Of a stretch of DNA of 32,840 bases, positions 8,809 to 16,507 are shown piece after piece. Numbering within the stretch: position 1 is the stretch's first letter; each line of letters starts with the position of its first letter. The notes beneath the pieces were generated by a model, which saw only the letters and a list, made by a program, of their open reading frames with translations, searched no databases and was not told where the DNA came from. The stretch covers positions 1-32,840 of the forward strand of contig LNFB01000347.1 in assembly GCA_001464385.1 (NCBI GenBank), written 5' to 3'. Both the position numbers and the translations under genes were made by a program. Source of the DNA: Deltaproteobacteria bacterium Ga0077550. GTDB taxonomy: Bacteria; Myxococcota_A; Polyangia; Nannocystales; Nannocystaceae.

Positions 8809-9365
8809 GCGGTCGGGTTCACGCGGTGTCGGCGAGCCGGAACGCCTGCGCGCTCGAACGCGGGGTCCGACTCGGCATCGTCGGCCTCGAGCGCCCGGCT
8901 CGCCTGCTCGAGCGCGCGCAGCGACGTCCATGGCGGTGCGGCCAGGCCCTCGTGGTCGTCGAGGAAGCGCCCCTCGGGATCGAGTCGAAATCGCATCGCG
9001 CCCATGCGGTGTCGATCGAAGACCCCGAGCAGGTAGTCCGACTCGAGCAGACGCCGCTCGGCGCGGCCCTCCTTGCGTGCCGATCGAGCCTCGCGGCGGC
9101 GCATGAGCACGCGCCCCCAGCGGTCGGGGCACGAGTCCAGGAACACGCCGAAGTTCGCGTGGCCGCGGCGCGGGTACTGCCGCCCACCGAAGACCGGCAG
9201 CGCCGGATCGACGGCGGGGATGTCGGGCCGCTCGAGCCACGTCGGCGCGAACTCGAAGGCGAACACCTCCTTGCCGCGCGACACGGTCGCGTGGAGGTGC
9301 CCGAGCGGCTGCGGCCCGCCGAGGCCGACCCAATCGGCGAAGACCTCGATCGTGCGGTCGGTCAT
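8502..9365 (-). CDS. HipA-like protein lacking the kinase core (remnant or HipS-like)
   Basis: The first about 185 residues match the N-terminal part of HipA toxins: an opening beta-rich segment with GHLHA and VFAFEF, then GGRQYPRRGHANFGVFLDS, PDRWGRVLMRRRE, LLESDYLLGVFDRHRMGAMRFR, and PPWTSLRALEQASRALE. Homology ends near DPAFER, immediately before the place where HipA proteins carry GSSLGGARPKA and then the kinase active site. The frame stays open to 8502, but that tail is Arg/Ser/Ala-rich antisense of the lipoprotein at 8341 and probably not a real domain. The true 3' limit may be near 8810. The start overlaps the stop of the HipB-like gene by 4 bp (ATGA), the normal hipBA arrangement. It cannot be a protein kinase as it stands. 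It may be a decayed toxin, or a stand-alone HipS-type domain. Confidence 0.65.
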   Translation of the reverse strand: MTDRTIEVFADWVGLGGPQPLGHLHATVSRGKEVFAFEFAPTWLERPDIPAVDPALPVFGGRQYPRRGHANFGVFLDSCPDRWGRVLMRRREARSARKEGRAERRLLESDYLLGVFDRHRMGAMRFRLDPEGRFLDDHEGLAAPPWTSLRALEQASRALEADDAESDPAFERAGVPARRHRVNPTAHAPRTRRARRPSRASCTPWTFATSSASEASSIARPASKTSSSSVTTTRASASRAAAAPNSVASAPPLDCSTVRSRASTASCARARTTVRCGASVASRSNVG

Positions 9366-9715
9366 CGTCGCTCCGCCGTGGACTTGCGCCGGGTCTTCGT
9401 CGCGGTCGTCTTGGCTCGACGACCTCGGGCCGCGAGCTCTGCGTCCTGCAGCTCGCGGCCCAGCGCGTCGTCGCTCGCGAGCGACGCGAGGTTGTCGTCG
9501 AGCCCGAGGCTGTGCAGCACGCTGGCGTAGGCGCCCATCGTCACCCCCGGCTCGCCCCGCTCGATCGCCCGAAGCGTCGGCCTCGACATGCCGGCGCGCT
9601 CGGCCAACAGGGTCGCCGAGATGCGGCGACGCAGCCGCGCGAGACGCAGGTCCTCGCCGAGCGCCGCCAAGGTCCGGCGCAGGGAGGGCAGGAGCGGTGC
9701 GGTGCGCTGGCCCAT
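9362..9715 (-). CDS. HipB-like XRE-family DNA-binding protein (antitoxin/repressor)
   Basis: 117 aa from ATG 9715. A helix-turn-helix of the XRE class spans roughly residues 15-70 (LGEDLRLARLRRRISATLLAERAGMSR is followed by TLRAIERGEPGVTMGAYASVLHSLGL). A Lys/Thr/Arg-rich tail follows. It sits directly upstream of, and overlaps by 4 bp, the HipA-like gene, the classical antitoxin-toxin order, so it is probably the autorepressor of this pair. A second in-frame ATG lies at 9748, about 11 codons upstream; I prefer 9715 because homology begins there, though neither start has a good Shine-Dalgarno. A perfect inverted repeat at 9752-9769 lies just upstream and is a good candidate operator. Confidence 0.8.
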   Translation of the reverse strand: MGQRTAPLLPSLRRTLAALGEDLRLARLRRRISATLLAERAGMSRPTLRAIERGEPGVTMGAYASVLHSLGLDDNLASLASDDALGRELQDAELAARGRRAKTTATKTRRKSTAERR

Positions 9716-9751
9716 GGAGGGAGCATTATCATTGCCATGACGCCCCATAAA

Positions 9752-9769
9752 TGGAAACGATAGTTTCCA
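9752..9769. promoter_or_regulatory. Candidate operator palindrome for the HipB-like repressor
   Basis: Perfect inverted repeat TGGAAAC-GATA-GTTTCCA: 7-bp arms, 4-bp centre. It lies in the AT-richer gap between the divergent hipB-like gene and the secreted-protein gene at 9833. Its size and location fit a dimeric XRE repressor site. Reading leftward, GATAAT at about 9724-9729 resembles a -10 box for the hipB-like gene. Binding is inferred, not shown. Confidence 0.5.
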
Positions 9770-9832
9770 ATGCGCCGCCCCTGCGCCGGCCCCCGTCTTG
9801 CGGGCCGCGGTCGCAGGCGCTACAGCGGCGGG

Positions 9833-10471
9833 GTGATCCGGGCGCTCGCGATCGCCGTCGTCGCGGGTGCCGTGCTCGGTCGGTCCGCGCTCGCCCACGG
9901 TCCGTCGCTGCAGACCTCCGGCGCGGTGTGTTGGAACGCGGGGGTCGACTGCGGCGAGCCCGATGCCGAGGGCGTCTACGCCGAGTGCGTCGCCAGCGAC
10001 GGGCCGCTCTCGCCGCTGTCGCGGTACACCGATCGGCTCGTCGGCGATCTCGTCGAGCTCGAGGGTCGACAGGTGTCGATGGTGGCGTTGACCGGAGTTC
10101 CGTCGGTGACGTCGACCTCGACCGACGTGCCGTTCGAGCCGAACGCTGGTGGCGAGGCGGCGCTGGTCTTCCGCGACTGGCAGGACGGTGTGCATCCCGA
10201 AGGCGATCGTCTGCCGCGCGACGTCGAGGACGGCACGGCGGTCGATGAACTCGCGTTCGAGTACAAGATCGCCCCCGGCTGCACGGAGGTCGACGGTGAT
10301 CGCGAGATCCGTGGAATCCCCAACCCGCGGATCCACGAGGTCTGTCACGCCCTCGACGTGACCCCGACCGGCGGCGATCGGGGCGTGCGCTGCTGCGTCG
10401 AGTCGATCTGCGACGCGACGCTGGGTCTCGACTGCGTCGCCGGGATGCTCGGCGTCGCCCCCGGCGAGTGA
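9833..10471 (+). CDS. Secreted protein of unknown function
   Basis: 212 aa from GTG 9833, which opens directly into a signal peptide (VIRALAIAVVAGAVLGRSALA, cleavage before HGPS). An ATG at 9770 would add 21 Arg-rich residues and would abut the palindrome. The mature chain has about ten Cys, in contexts such as AVCWNAGVDCGEP, PGCTEVDG, IHEVCHALD, RCCVESICDATLGLDC, which suggests a disulfide-bonded extracellular or periplasmic fold. I see no catalytic motif and do not recognise the family. It is divergent from the hipB-like gene and converges, with 16 bp between stops, on the lipoprotein gene ending at 10488. Confidence 0.7.
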   Translation: MIRALAIAVVAGAVLGRSALAHGPSLQTSGAVCWNAGVDCGEPDAEGVYAECVASDGPLSPLSRYTDRLVGDLVELEGRQVSMVALTGVPSVTSTSTDVPFEPNAGGEAALVFRDWQDGVHPEGDRLPRDVEDGTAVDELAFEYKIAPGCTEVDGDREIRGIPNPRIHEVCHALDVTPTGGDRGVRCCVESICDATLGLDCVAGMLGVAPGE

Positions 10472-10487
10472 CCGAGCTCGCCGCGCG

Positions 10488-11555
10488 TCACGGCAACTCG
10501 CAGGTCTGGTTCATCACGTCGCAGATCTCGCCCTTGGGGCACTCGGCCGTCACGTTGCAGGGCGTGTGCCCCGCGACGCGGACCAACAGCTGGTCGTGCG
10601 AGCGCACCACGAAGTCCACGCAGCCCGGCTCGATGTCGACCGAGTCGATGGTCTCGAAGTAGAAGTCGGCGCTCGGGAAGCCCGAGATGCCGTTGGCGAG
10701 GAACTGGGTGATGAGCGCGCCCGAGACCGTCAGCGATCCCGCATCGGCGGGCGCCTCGCAGATCATCGCGAGCGGGGTGACGCCGTGCTGATCGACGGCG
10801 ACCTGCAGACGCATCGTCGCGTGGGCGTCTCCCGGCGCCCATTCGACCTCGAGCGGGACGCTGCCATCGAGGTACAGCTCGTCCTCGGTCGGCACGACCA
10901 TCTGCACGCCGATGCCGTGCAGCAGCATCGGCGAGTAGTCGCCGCCGGTGGTCCGGAGCGTGATGACGGCGCCCGGCTCGAAGCCCGGCTGCGGGATCAT
11001 CGTGTCGAAGTACGAGTACGTCGGCGGCACCGGCTCGAGCTCCACCGGCTTGGCGAGTCCGGTGACCGTCACCACCCCGACATCGTGGTTGGCCGGGTAG
11101 GGGAGGCAGTTGCCGTCGAAGTCGCAGGTCTCGCCGGCGTTGCAGCCTGGGTCGCAGAACGGGTTGTTGCGGCGCCACAGCGTGCAGTTGCCGTCCTCGC
11201 TGACCTGCTCGAGCACGTTCAGCGGCACGACGCCGTCGGCGACCGAGCCCGAGAACGCGCTGTACGAGGTCTCGTAGCCAGCCAGGAAGCCGCCGACGTG
11301 GACGTCGAGCGCGCAGGCGCCCGCGAGCTCGATCTCTTCGCCGGTCGTGCTCGATCCCTCGGCGTTGCTGGTCGTGTCCCCCGAGGTGGACCCCGACGTC
11401 GTCGGATCGGACGACGTCGTGGACGTGCCCTCCCCGCCGCTCGTGTCCGCCGCCGCCGAGGTGCTCGACGTGCTGCCGCCGGAGGTCTCGCCCGCGCTCG
11501 GCGAGGTCCCGCACGCCGTGAAGAAGAGGACCAGTGTTGTCGATCGCCGCTGCAT
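10488..11555 (-). CDS. Lipoprotein with Ser/Thr/Gly linker and Cys-rich motifs
   Basis: 355 aa from ATG 11555. The signal is short (MQRRSTTLVLFFTAC, Cys15 lipidated). Residues about 17-75 are a Ser/Thr/Gly/Glu linker of the sort myxobacterial lipoproteins use to hold a domain away from the membrane. Two Cys-rich knots follow: CTLWRRNNPFCDPGCNAGETCDFDGNC is described here by its first and last Cys near residues 117-143, and the C-terminus carries CNVTAECPKGEICDVMNQTC. Both resemble small EGF/dickkopf-like Cys modules. Between them is a beta-rich region without recognisable motifs. It follows the propeller lipoprotein by 23 bp on the same strand, so they form an operon and the two surface proteins may interact. 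Confidence 0.8.
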   Translation of the reverse strand: MQRRSTTLVLFFTACGTSPSAGETSGGSTSSTSAAADTSGGEGTSTTSSDPTTSGSTSGDTTSNAEGSSTTGEEIELAGACALDVHVGGFLAGYETSYSAFSGSVADGVVPLNVLEQVSEDGNCTLWRRNNPFCDPGCNAGETCDFDGNCLPYPANHDVGVVTVTGLAKPVELEPVPPTYSYFDTMIPQPGFEPGAVITLRTTGGDYSPMLLHGIGVQMVVPTEDELYLDGSVPLEVEWAPGDAHATMRLQVAVDQHGVTPLAMICEAPADAGSLTVSGALITQFLANGISGFPSADFYFETIDSVDIEPGCVDFVVRSHDQLLVRVAGHTPCNVTAECPKGEICDVMNQTCELP

Positions 11556-11578
11556 GTCACCCCGTCTCACGAGCCGTC

Positions 11579-12754
11579 TCACAGGTGGGGCAGACGCGCG
11601 CCCGGGACACCCACTGGAATCTCCCACACGACGCCGAGCCAATCGATCAGGTAGAGCGCGTCGGCCTCCCAGCCGCCGACACCCGAGCCGAACGCGGCCC
11701 CGGGCGTGAACGCGCCGTTGCCGAGGCACGCGACGATCTCGACCTCGTCGTCGGGCGTCACGCGCACCGCCGACGATCCGGCGCACTGCGGGCTGTTGAG
11801 GCCCTGGGTCGCGATGTAGACGTTGCCGCAGACGTCCGCCACCATCCCGTCGACGGTGCCCTGCGTCGCGGCGAGCGGAGGTCCGAGATCCTCGACCTCG
11901 CCGAGCTCGTCGCCGTCGAACGGCGCACGGAAGAGGTGCCCGGTGCCACCGCCGTAGAACTCGCCCTCGTTGAAGTAGAGGTACGTCTCGTCGGCCGCGA
12001 AGGTGATGCCGTCGATGCCCGCGGCCTGGTAGAGGAACTCGGCATCGCCGGTGTCCGGGTCGATGCGGGCCACGCCGCTCGTGGGCGGACCGTCCCAGTA
12101 GGTCGCGCAGTACATCATGCCGTCGCTGCCGACGACCAGGCCGTTGCAGCCGCCGATGCCCGGGCCGTAGGTGATCGGCGTCATCTGGCCGGTGTCGGGG
12201 TCGACGCGGGCGATGAGCGGCGAGAACTCGTCCGCGACGACGATGTCGCCATCCGGGAGCACGGCGGTACCGGCGGTGGAGGTGAGGTTGATGTCGGGGT
12301 TGAGCAGGACCTGATCTCCCTCGCGCGGGATCAGGAACAGCGCGTTCTGTCCGCGCACGGCGAGGACGAGGTTGCCGTGCGCATCGAACTCGAGGTCCTC
12401 GCCGCCGGGGACCTGGCGGACGACCGTCGCCTCGACCGGCAGCGCCGGGATGTTGCTGCAGTCGAACATCGGCTCGCCGGTGGTGGAGTCCGACCCGGTG
12501 GTGGCGGGCATGTCGCCGACATCGAAGATGATGGGGATGCCGCCGCTGCTCTCGGTGGCGGTGGTGGCGTCGGAGCTGCCCTCGTCGGCGCTCGACGTGG
12601 TCTCGGGCGCGGGCGCGGTCGTACCGGGGTCGGTCGTGCCCGCGCCGCCCGACGAGCTGCCCGAGCTGGTGCCCGACCCGGTTCCCGCGGGCGTTGTCGC
12701 GCTGCATGCGGTCGCCCCGACGGTCACGGCCAGCACTCTGTGGATCCAGCCCAT
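11579..12754 (-). CDS. Lipoprotein with SMP-30/NHL-like beta-propeller
   Basis: 391 aa from ATG 12754. The signal peptide ends in GATAC (Cys17). A long Gly/Ser/Thr linker (to about residue 95) leads into a propeller-like domain with repeated blades: LEFDAHGNLVLAVRGQN, TAVLPDGDIVVADEF, PLIARVDPDTGQM, GLVVGSDGMMYCATYW, GITFAADETYLYFNE, GMVADVCGNVYIATQG. This is the pattern of SMP-30/gluconolactonase and NHL folds. No definite metal-binding triad can be assigned, so it may bind rather than catalyse. It is the first gene of a two-gene unit with the lipoprotein gene ending at 10488. Its promoter must lie in the divergent gap at 12755-13121. Confidence 0.82.
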   Translation of the reverse strand: MGWIHRVLAVTVGATACSATTPAGTGSGTSSGSSSGGAGTTDPGTTAPAPETTSSADEGSSDATTATESSGGIPIIFDVGDMPATTGSDSTTGEPMFDCSNIPALPVEATVVRQVPGGEDLEFDAHGNLVLAVRGQNALFLIPREGDQVLLNPDINLTSTAGTAVLPDGDIVVADEFSPLIARVDPDTGQMTPITYGPGIGGCNGLVVGSDGMMYCATYWDGPPTSGVARIDPDTGDAEFLYQAAGIDGITFAADETYLYFNEGEFYGGGTGHLFRAPFDGDELGEVEDLGPPLAATQGTVDGMVADVCGNVYIATQGLNSPQCAGSSAVRVTPDDEVEIVACLGNGAFTPGAAFGSGVGGWEADALYLIDWLGVVWEIPVGVPGARLPHL

Positions 12755-13121
12755 CGTGGGAGTTTACATGGCCGTCACCCGCCTGGGACTTCACGGGCCC
12801 GGAAAACGGCCGAATCGCGGTCGCTGCCATCGGTGGCGGAAGTCGGGCGCCCGCGGCCGAGCGGGGGATCGACGCGCCGCCCGGCCCGCCGCCGGCGCCG
12901 GGCCCGGGCGTCGAGGTGATCGCGCCGCGCGTGGGCGACACGCGTCGCGGGAATTTTCCGCGGCGCATCGACACGCGGTCAGAGATGCGCGCGCAGCGAC
13001 GATCGCGACGTCGATTCGTCGGGACACACCGGTAACCACGCGGTGTTCAGTAGCGACTCTGTTTCGCGCGACGTCGTGGGCTACGCAGGCCGCCGTCCCG
13101 CGAGGGGTCCGCTGGTGCCGC
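12755..13121. other. Divergent intergenic region without a gene
   Basis: The 367 bp separate the divergent lipoprotein operon (minus) from the glycosyl/glycerophosphotransferase gene (plus). Frames that stay open here are Arg/Ala-rich and show no signal, domain or ribosome binding site, so I see no gene. The AT-rich patch around 12950-12960 (GGGAATTTTCC) and an ACACCG...CGGTGT inverted repeat near 13024-13044 are the only visible structure. Promoters for both sides are expected here, but none is clear by eye. Confidence 0.5.
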
Positions 13122-14498
13122 ATGCATCGACCACTCCGAATTCCATTTGGCGAACGGTTCGAGACGACGCGCGAGGTCGCCGAGATCGTCCTGCGCGACG
13201 TGTCGCGACGCGTACGACGGCTGCGTGCGGATCTGCGTCGGCGTGTCGCGCCGCCACGCACTGCGCTCCCGTGCGCGGCGGTGTCGCCCGATCGCCCGCT
13301 GCGTGTGCTGCTCTGGGCCACGACGCTGCAGGGCGAGAGCCTCGCGGTCGCGTGGCACCTGTCGCGGCGCGCCGACTGCGAGTTGCTCGTGGTGGCCAGG
13401 CGGCCCGAGCGCGTGCGCACGGAGCCCATCGCGGCGCTCGGCGGCTTCGCGGCGGAGCTCGTCGATCGCGATGCCCCGGACTGTGACGCGCGCGCGCGGG
13501 CGTTCGCCGCCGACGTGGTGCTGTTCGACAATCACGTGCCGCTGCGGAGCTATGCCCCGCGCATGGTGAGCCTCTGGCACGGCCTGGGCTGGAAGGCCCG
13601 GCCGCGCGCCGACCTGCGCACGTACTACCGCGAGGTCGCCCGCGTCATCGACGACGATCCGCGCGATCCGTCGTCGCGGTTCCTCGCCCAGTGCTACGGC
13701 CGCCGCGATCGCGACTGGCGCACGGACGCGTGGGATCTGGATCCCGCCTCGTGCCGCATCGTCGGGATGCCGATGAGCGATCTCCTCCTCGCGCCGCCGT
13801 ACCGCCGCGAGGACCTCGCGCCGTGGTACCCCGAGCTCGAGATCGGCGGGCGGACCACGGTGCTCATCTCGTTGACCTGGCACTTCGGGCGCATCTTCCC
13901 CGGCTCGTGGAGCGGGCCGGGCGACGCCACGCCGGTGGCCCCCGACGTGGCGTTGCTGCGGTCGCTCGTGGACACGGCGCTCGAGCACGACGGCCAGGTG
14001 CTGCTCTGCCTGCACGATCGCGCCCGCTACGAGCCGAGCTTCCTCGCGGCGATCGAGGCGGCGATGCGGGGCCTGCCGCGCGTCCACGTCAAGCACAAGG
14101 ACGAGCGGCCCGACAACCTCGCCGATCTGCTGCTCGCCGACGTCATGGTCACCAACCTGTCGTCGTTCGCGGCGTACCACTACGTGTCGGGGCGGCCCAG
14201 CGTGCACCTGGTGCCGCGCGCCGACGCGGAGGTCACGTTCGCGCGGATGCGACGCGGCCGGCTCGAGAGCCGCCGCGACGACGTCGACTGGATGAACGCG
14301 CCCACGGACACCGGCGGCTTGGTCGCGCGCGACGAACCCGAGGCCGTCGCCGCGCTGCGCACAGCGATGATCGACCCCGACTGTTGTCGTCGACGCGCGC
14401 AGCACTGGCTCGAGCGCCGCGTGCACGGCCTCGACGGCGCCACGTGCGAGCGCCTGTTCGGGGTGCTCCGCGAGTTCGCCCTGGGGGACGCCGCCTAG
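13122..14498 (+). CDS. CDP-glycerol glycerophosphotransferase-like enzyme
   Basis: 458 aa from ATG 13122. After a basic N-terminus comes a Rossmann-like segment (RVLLWATTLQGESLAVAWHL), then MVSLWHGLGWKARP (His153), which matches the HGxxxK signature of the CDP-glycerol:poly(glycerophosphate) glycerophosphotransferase/TagB-TagF family. Later the GT-B C-terminal half shows VLISLTWHFGRIFPGSW, VLLCLHDRARY, VHVKHKDERPDNLADLLLADVMVTNLSSFAAYHYVSGRP, where the family has its D-Y/L-x-D-x-x-x-T-D/N-x-SS signature. It probably adds a phosphopolyol or sugar phosphate to a surface polymer at the cytoplasmic membrane. The asnB-type gene begins 4 bp after the stop, so the two are one operon. Substrate is unknown. 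Confidence 0.75.
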   Translation: MHRPLRIPFGERFETTREVAEIVLRDVSRRVRRLRADLRRRVAPPRTALPCAAVSPDRPLRVLLWATTLQGESLAVAWHLSRRADCELLVVARRPERVRTEPIAALGGFAAELVDRDAPDCDARARAFAADVVLFDNHVPLRSYAPRMVSLWHGLGWKARPRADLRTYYREVARVIDDDPRDPSSRFLAQCYGRRDRDWRTDAWDLDPASCRIVGMPMSDLLLAPPYRREDLAPWYPELEIGGRTTVLISLTWHFGRIFPGSWSGPGDATPVAPDVALLRSLVDTALEHDGQVLLCLHDRARYEPSFLAAIEAAMRGLPRVHVKHKDERPDNLADLLLADVMVTNLSSFAAYHYVSGRPSVHLVPRADAEVTFARMRRGRLESRRDDVDWMNAPTDTGGLVARDEPEAVAALRTAMIDPDCCRRRAQHWLERRVHGLDGATCERLFGVLREFALGDAA

Positions 14499-14502
14499 TC
14501 CC

Positions 14503-16407
14503 ATGTGCGGCATCGCGGGACTGTTGCTGACCCACGGCGCCGACGCGGCGTCGACCCGCGCGAACGTGCGGCGCATGACGGAGCAGATCCGCCACCGCGG
14601 GCCCGACGGCGCCGGGGTGCACTTCGACGACGGCGCGTGCCTCGGTCACCGTCGCCTGTCGATCCTCGACACCGAGCGCGGCGGTCAGCCGTTCGTCGTC
14701 GACGGTGGCGCGGTGGCGCTCGCGTACAACGGCGAGATCTACAACTTCCGGGCCCTGCGCGACGAGCTCGTCGATCGCGGCCACACGTTCACCACCGACT
14801 GCGACACCGAGGTGCTGACGCGCGCCTGGCAGACCTGGGGCGCCGACGCGCTGCGGCGCCTCGACGGCATGTTCGCGTTCGCGGTGTGGGAGCCGCGGCG
14901 GCAGCGGCTGACGCTCGTGCGGGATCGCCTCGGCATCAAGCCGCTGTACTGGGCCCACGTCGGCGGCGCGATCGCGTTCGGCTCCGAGCTCGACGCCGTG
15001 ATGGCCTCGGGGCTGGTGCCGGGGGACATCGACGAGCAGGCGATCGACGAGTTCTTCGCCTACGGCTACATCGGGGCCCCGCGATCGATCTTCCGCGCGG
15101 TCCGCAAGCTCGCGCCGGGGACTCTGGTGAGCATCGAGCGCGGCCCGACCGGCGGCCTCAGCATCACGGAGCAGGTGTGGTGGCGGCTGCCGGATCCCTC
15201 GACGACCGCATCCGAGTCGTTCGTGGACGCGAAGGCCCGGCTGCGCGACGTGCTGGGCGCCGCGGTGCGCTCGCACCTGGTGTCGGACGTGCCGCTCGGC
15301 GCGTTCCTGTCGGGCGGCATCGACTCGACCGCCGTGGTCGCGCTGGCGCGCGAGGCGGTGGGGCCGTCGCTCGAGACCTTCTCGATCGGCTTCGACGATC
15401 CGGCCTACGACGAGACCGCCCACGCGCGGGCGGTCGCGAGCCACCTCGGCACGGTGCACCACGAGCTGCGCATCGGGCCCGAGGCGGTGGCCGATCTCCC
15501 CGCGCTCGTGCACGCGATGGACGAGCCCTTCGGCGATCCGTCGCTGCTGCCGACGTGGCACGTGGCGAAGCTCGCGCGAACGCGGATCACCGTGGCGCTC
15601 TCGGGTGACGGTGGCGACGAGCTGTTCGCCGGGTACACGCGCTATGCCCACCTCGATCGCGAGCTGCGGCGCCTCGGCGTGGTGCCGCAGGTCGTGCGTC
15701 GCGCGGTGTCGGTGGCGGCGCGGCTGTTCGAGCCCGAGGGCCGGCGCCGCAACCTGCTCGAGCGGGTGAGCCTGCCGCCCGAGGCCCACTACGCCCGCTT
15801 CCGGTCGATCTTCTCGGAGGAGATGCGCGGCTCGCTGTTCGCCGAGTCGCTGCTCGGCCGCGTGGACATGGCCAAGACCCGGCGCGTGTTCGCGGGGCTG
15901 ACCCCGGGCATGCGGAGCGGGCCTGCGATCGCGCGGCTGCAGGCGGCGGATCTCACGACGTATCTGCACGACGACGTGCTGACCAAGGTGGATCGCATGT
16001 CGATGCTGCACTCGCTCGAGGTCCGGGTGCCGCTGCTGGATCACCACGTCGTGGAGTTCGCCGCGGGGCTGCCGCTGGAGTACAAGCAGGGCGGCGGCAT
16101 GACCAAGCGGATCCTCCGCGAGCTCGTGCACGACTTCGTGCCGGCGTCGATCATGACGCGGCCCAAGCAGGGGTTCTCGTTGCCGGTCGGGAGCTGGCTG
16201 CGACGGGATCTGCGGGGGTTGATGGACGACGCGGTGGGGAGCCGGACGTACCGGGAGTCGGGGTGGTTTCGGCCGGGGTATGTCGAGCAGCTGTGGGCGA
16301 CGCATCGCAGCGGGCGGCAGGATCTGTCGTGGCCGCTGTGGCAGGTGCTGGTGTTTCATTTGTGGAACGAGCGGACGCGGCCGGCGCTGGCGGCTTGGTC
16401 GCGGTAG
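14503..16407 (+). CDS. asnB: Asparagine synthase (glutamine-hydrolysing) type amidotransferase
   Basis: 634 aa, full length. The mature N-terminus would be Cys2 (MCGIAGL), the nucleophile of class II glutamine amidotransferases, followed by IRHRGPDGAG, the HRRLSILD motif, AYNGEIYNF and FAFAVWE. The synthase half has the PP-loop FLSGGIDST at residues 268-276, SIGFDDPAYDE, LSGDGGDELFAGYTRY, and the substrate-pocket stretch DKVDRMSMLHSLEVRVPLLDH in the form LTKVDRMSMLHSLEVRVPLLD. It makes asparagine, or amidates another carboxylate, from glutamine and ATP. Its length and lone synthase domain fit enzymes found in exopolysaccharide and exosortase loci. Coupling to a glycerophosphotransferase-like gene supports a role in modifying a surface glycan rather than housekeeping asparagine supply; that is inference. 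Confidence 0.9.
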   Translation: MCGIAGLLLTHGADAASTRANVRRMTEQIRHRGPDGAGVHFDDGACLGHRRLSILDTERGGQPFVVDGGAVALAYNGEIYNFRALRDELVDRGHTFTTDCDTEVLTRAWQTWGADALRRLDGMFAFAVWEPRRQRLTLVRDRLGIKPLYWAHVGGAIAFGSELDAVMASGLVPGDIDEQAIDEFFAYGYIGAPRSIFRAVRKLAPGTLVSIERGPTGGLSITEQVWWRLPDPSTTASESFVDAKARLRDVLGAAVRSHLVSDVPLGAFLSGGIDSTAVVALAREAVGPSLETFSIGFDDPAYDETAHARAVASHLGTVHHELRIGPEAVADLPALVHAMDEPFGDPSLLPTWHVAKLARTRITVALSGDGGDELFAGYTRYAHLDRELRRLGVVPQVVRRAVSVAARLFEPEGRRRNLLERVSLPPEAHYARFRSIFSEEMRGSLFAESLLGRVDMAKTRRVFAGLTPGMRSGPAIARLQAADLTTYLHDDVLTKVDRMSMLHSLEVRVPLLDHHVVEFAAGLPLEYKQGGGMTKRILRELVHDFVPASIMTRPKQGFSLPVGSWLRRDLRGLMDDAVGSRTYRESGWFRPGYVEQLWATHRSGRQDLSWPLWQVLVFHLWNERTRPALAAWSR

Positions 16408-16457
16408 GTGGGGTGCGGATCAGGGCGTCAACCTGCGGACGAAGACGTCGAGGTTGC

Positions 16458-16482
16458 CGCGGTCGCCGAGCCGGCGACCGCG
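16458..16482. terminator. Stem-loop between convergent asnB-type and CHAT genes
   Basis: Perfect inverted repeat CGCGGTCGCC-GAGCC-GGCGACCGCG, with 10-bp arms and a 5-nt loop, in the 100-bp gap between two convergent genes. It has no T-tract on either side. Position and strength suggest a shared bidirectional transcription end, probably needing Rho or simply blocking read-through. Confidence 0.6.
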
Positions 16483-16507
16483 CGCGCCCGGAGCCGACTC
16501 CGCCTGA

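Noticed and set aside
8502..8810. A C-terminal HipA domain encoded beyond residue 185
   Set aside because: The tail is Ser/Arg/Ala-rich, has no kinase motifs, and is the antisense of a lipoprotein with a perfect lipobox.
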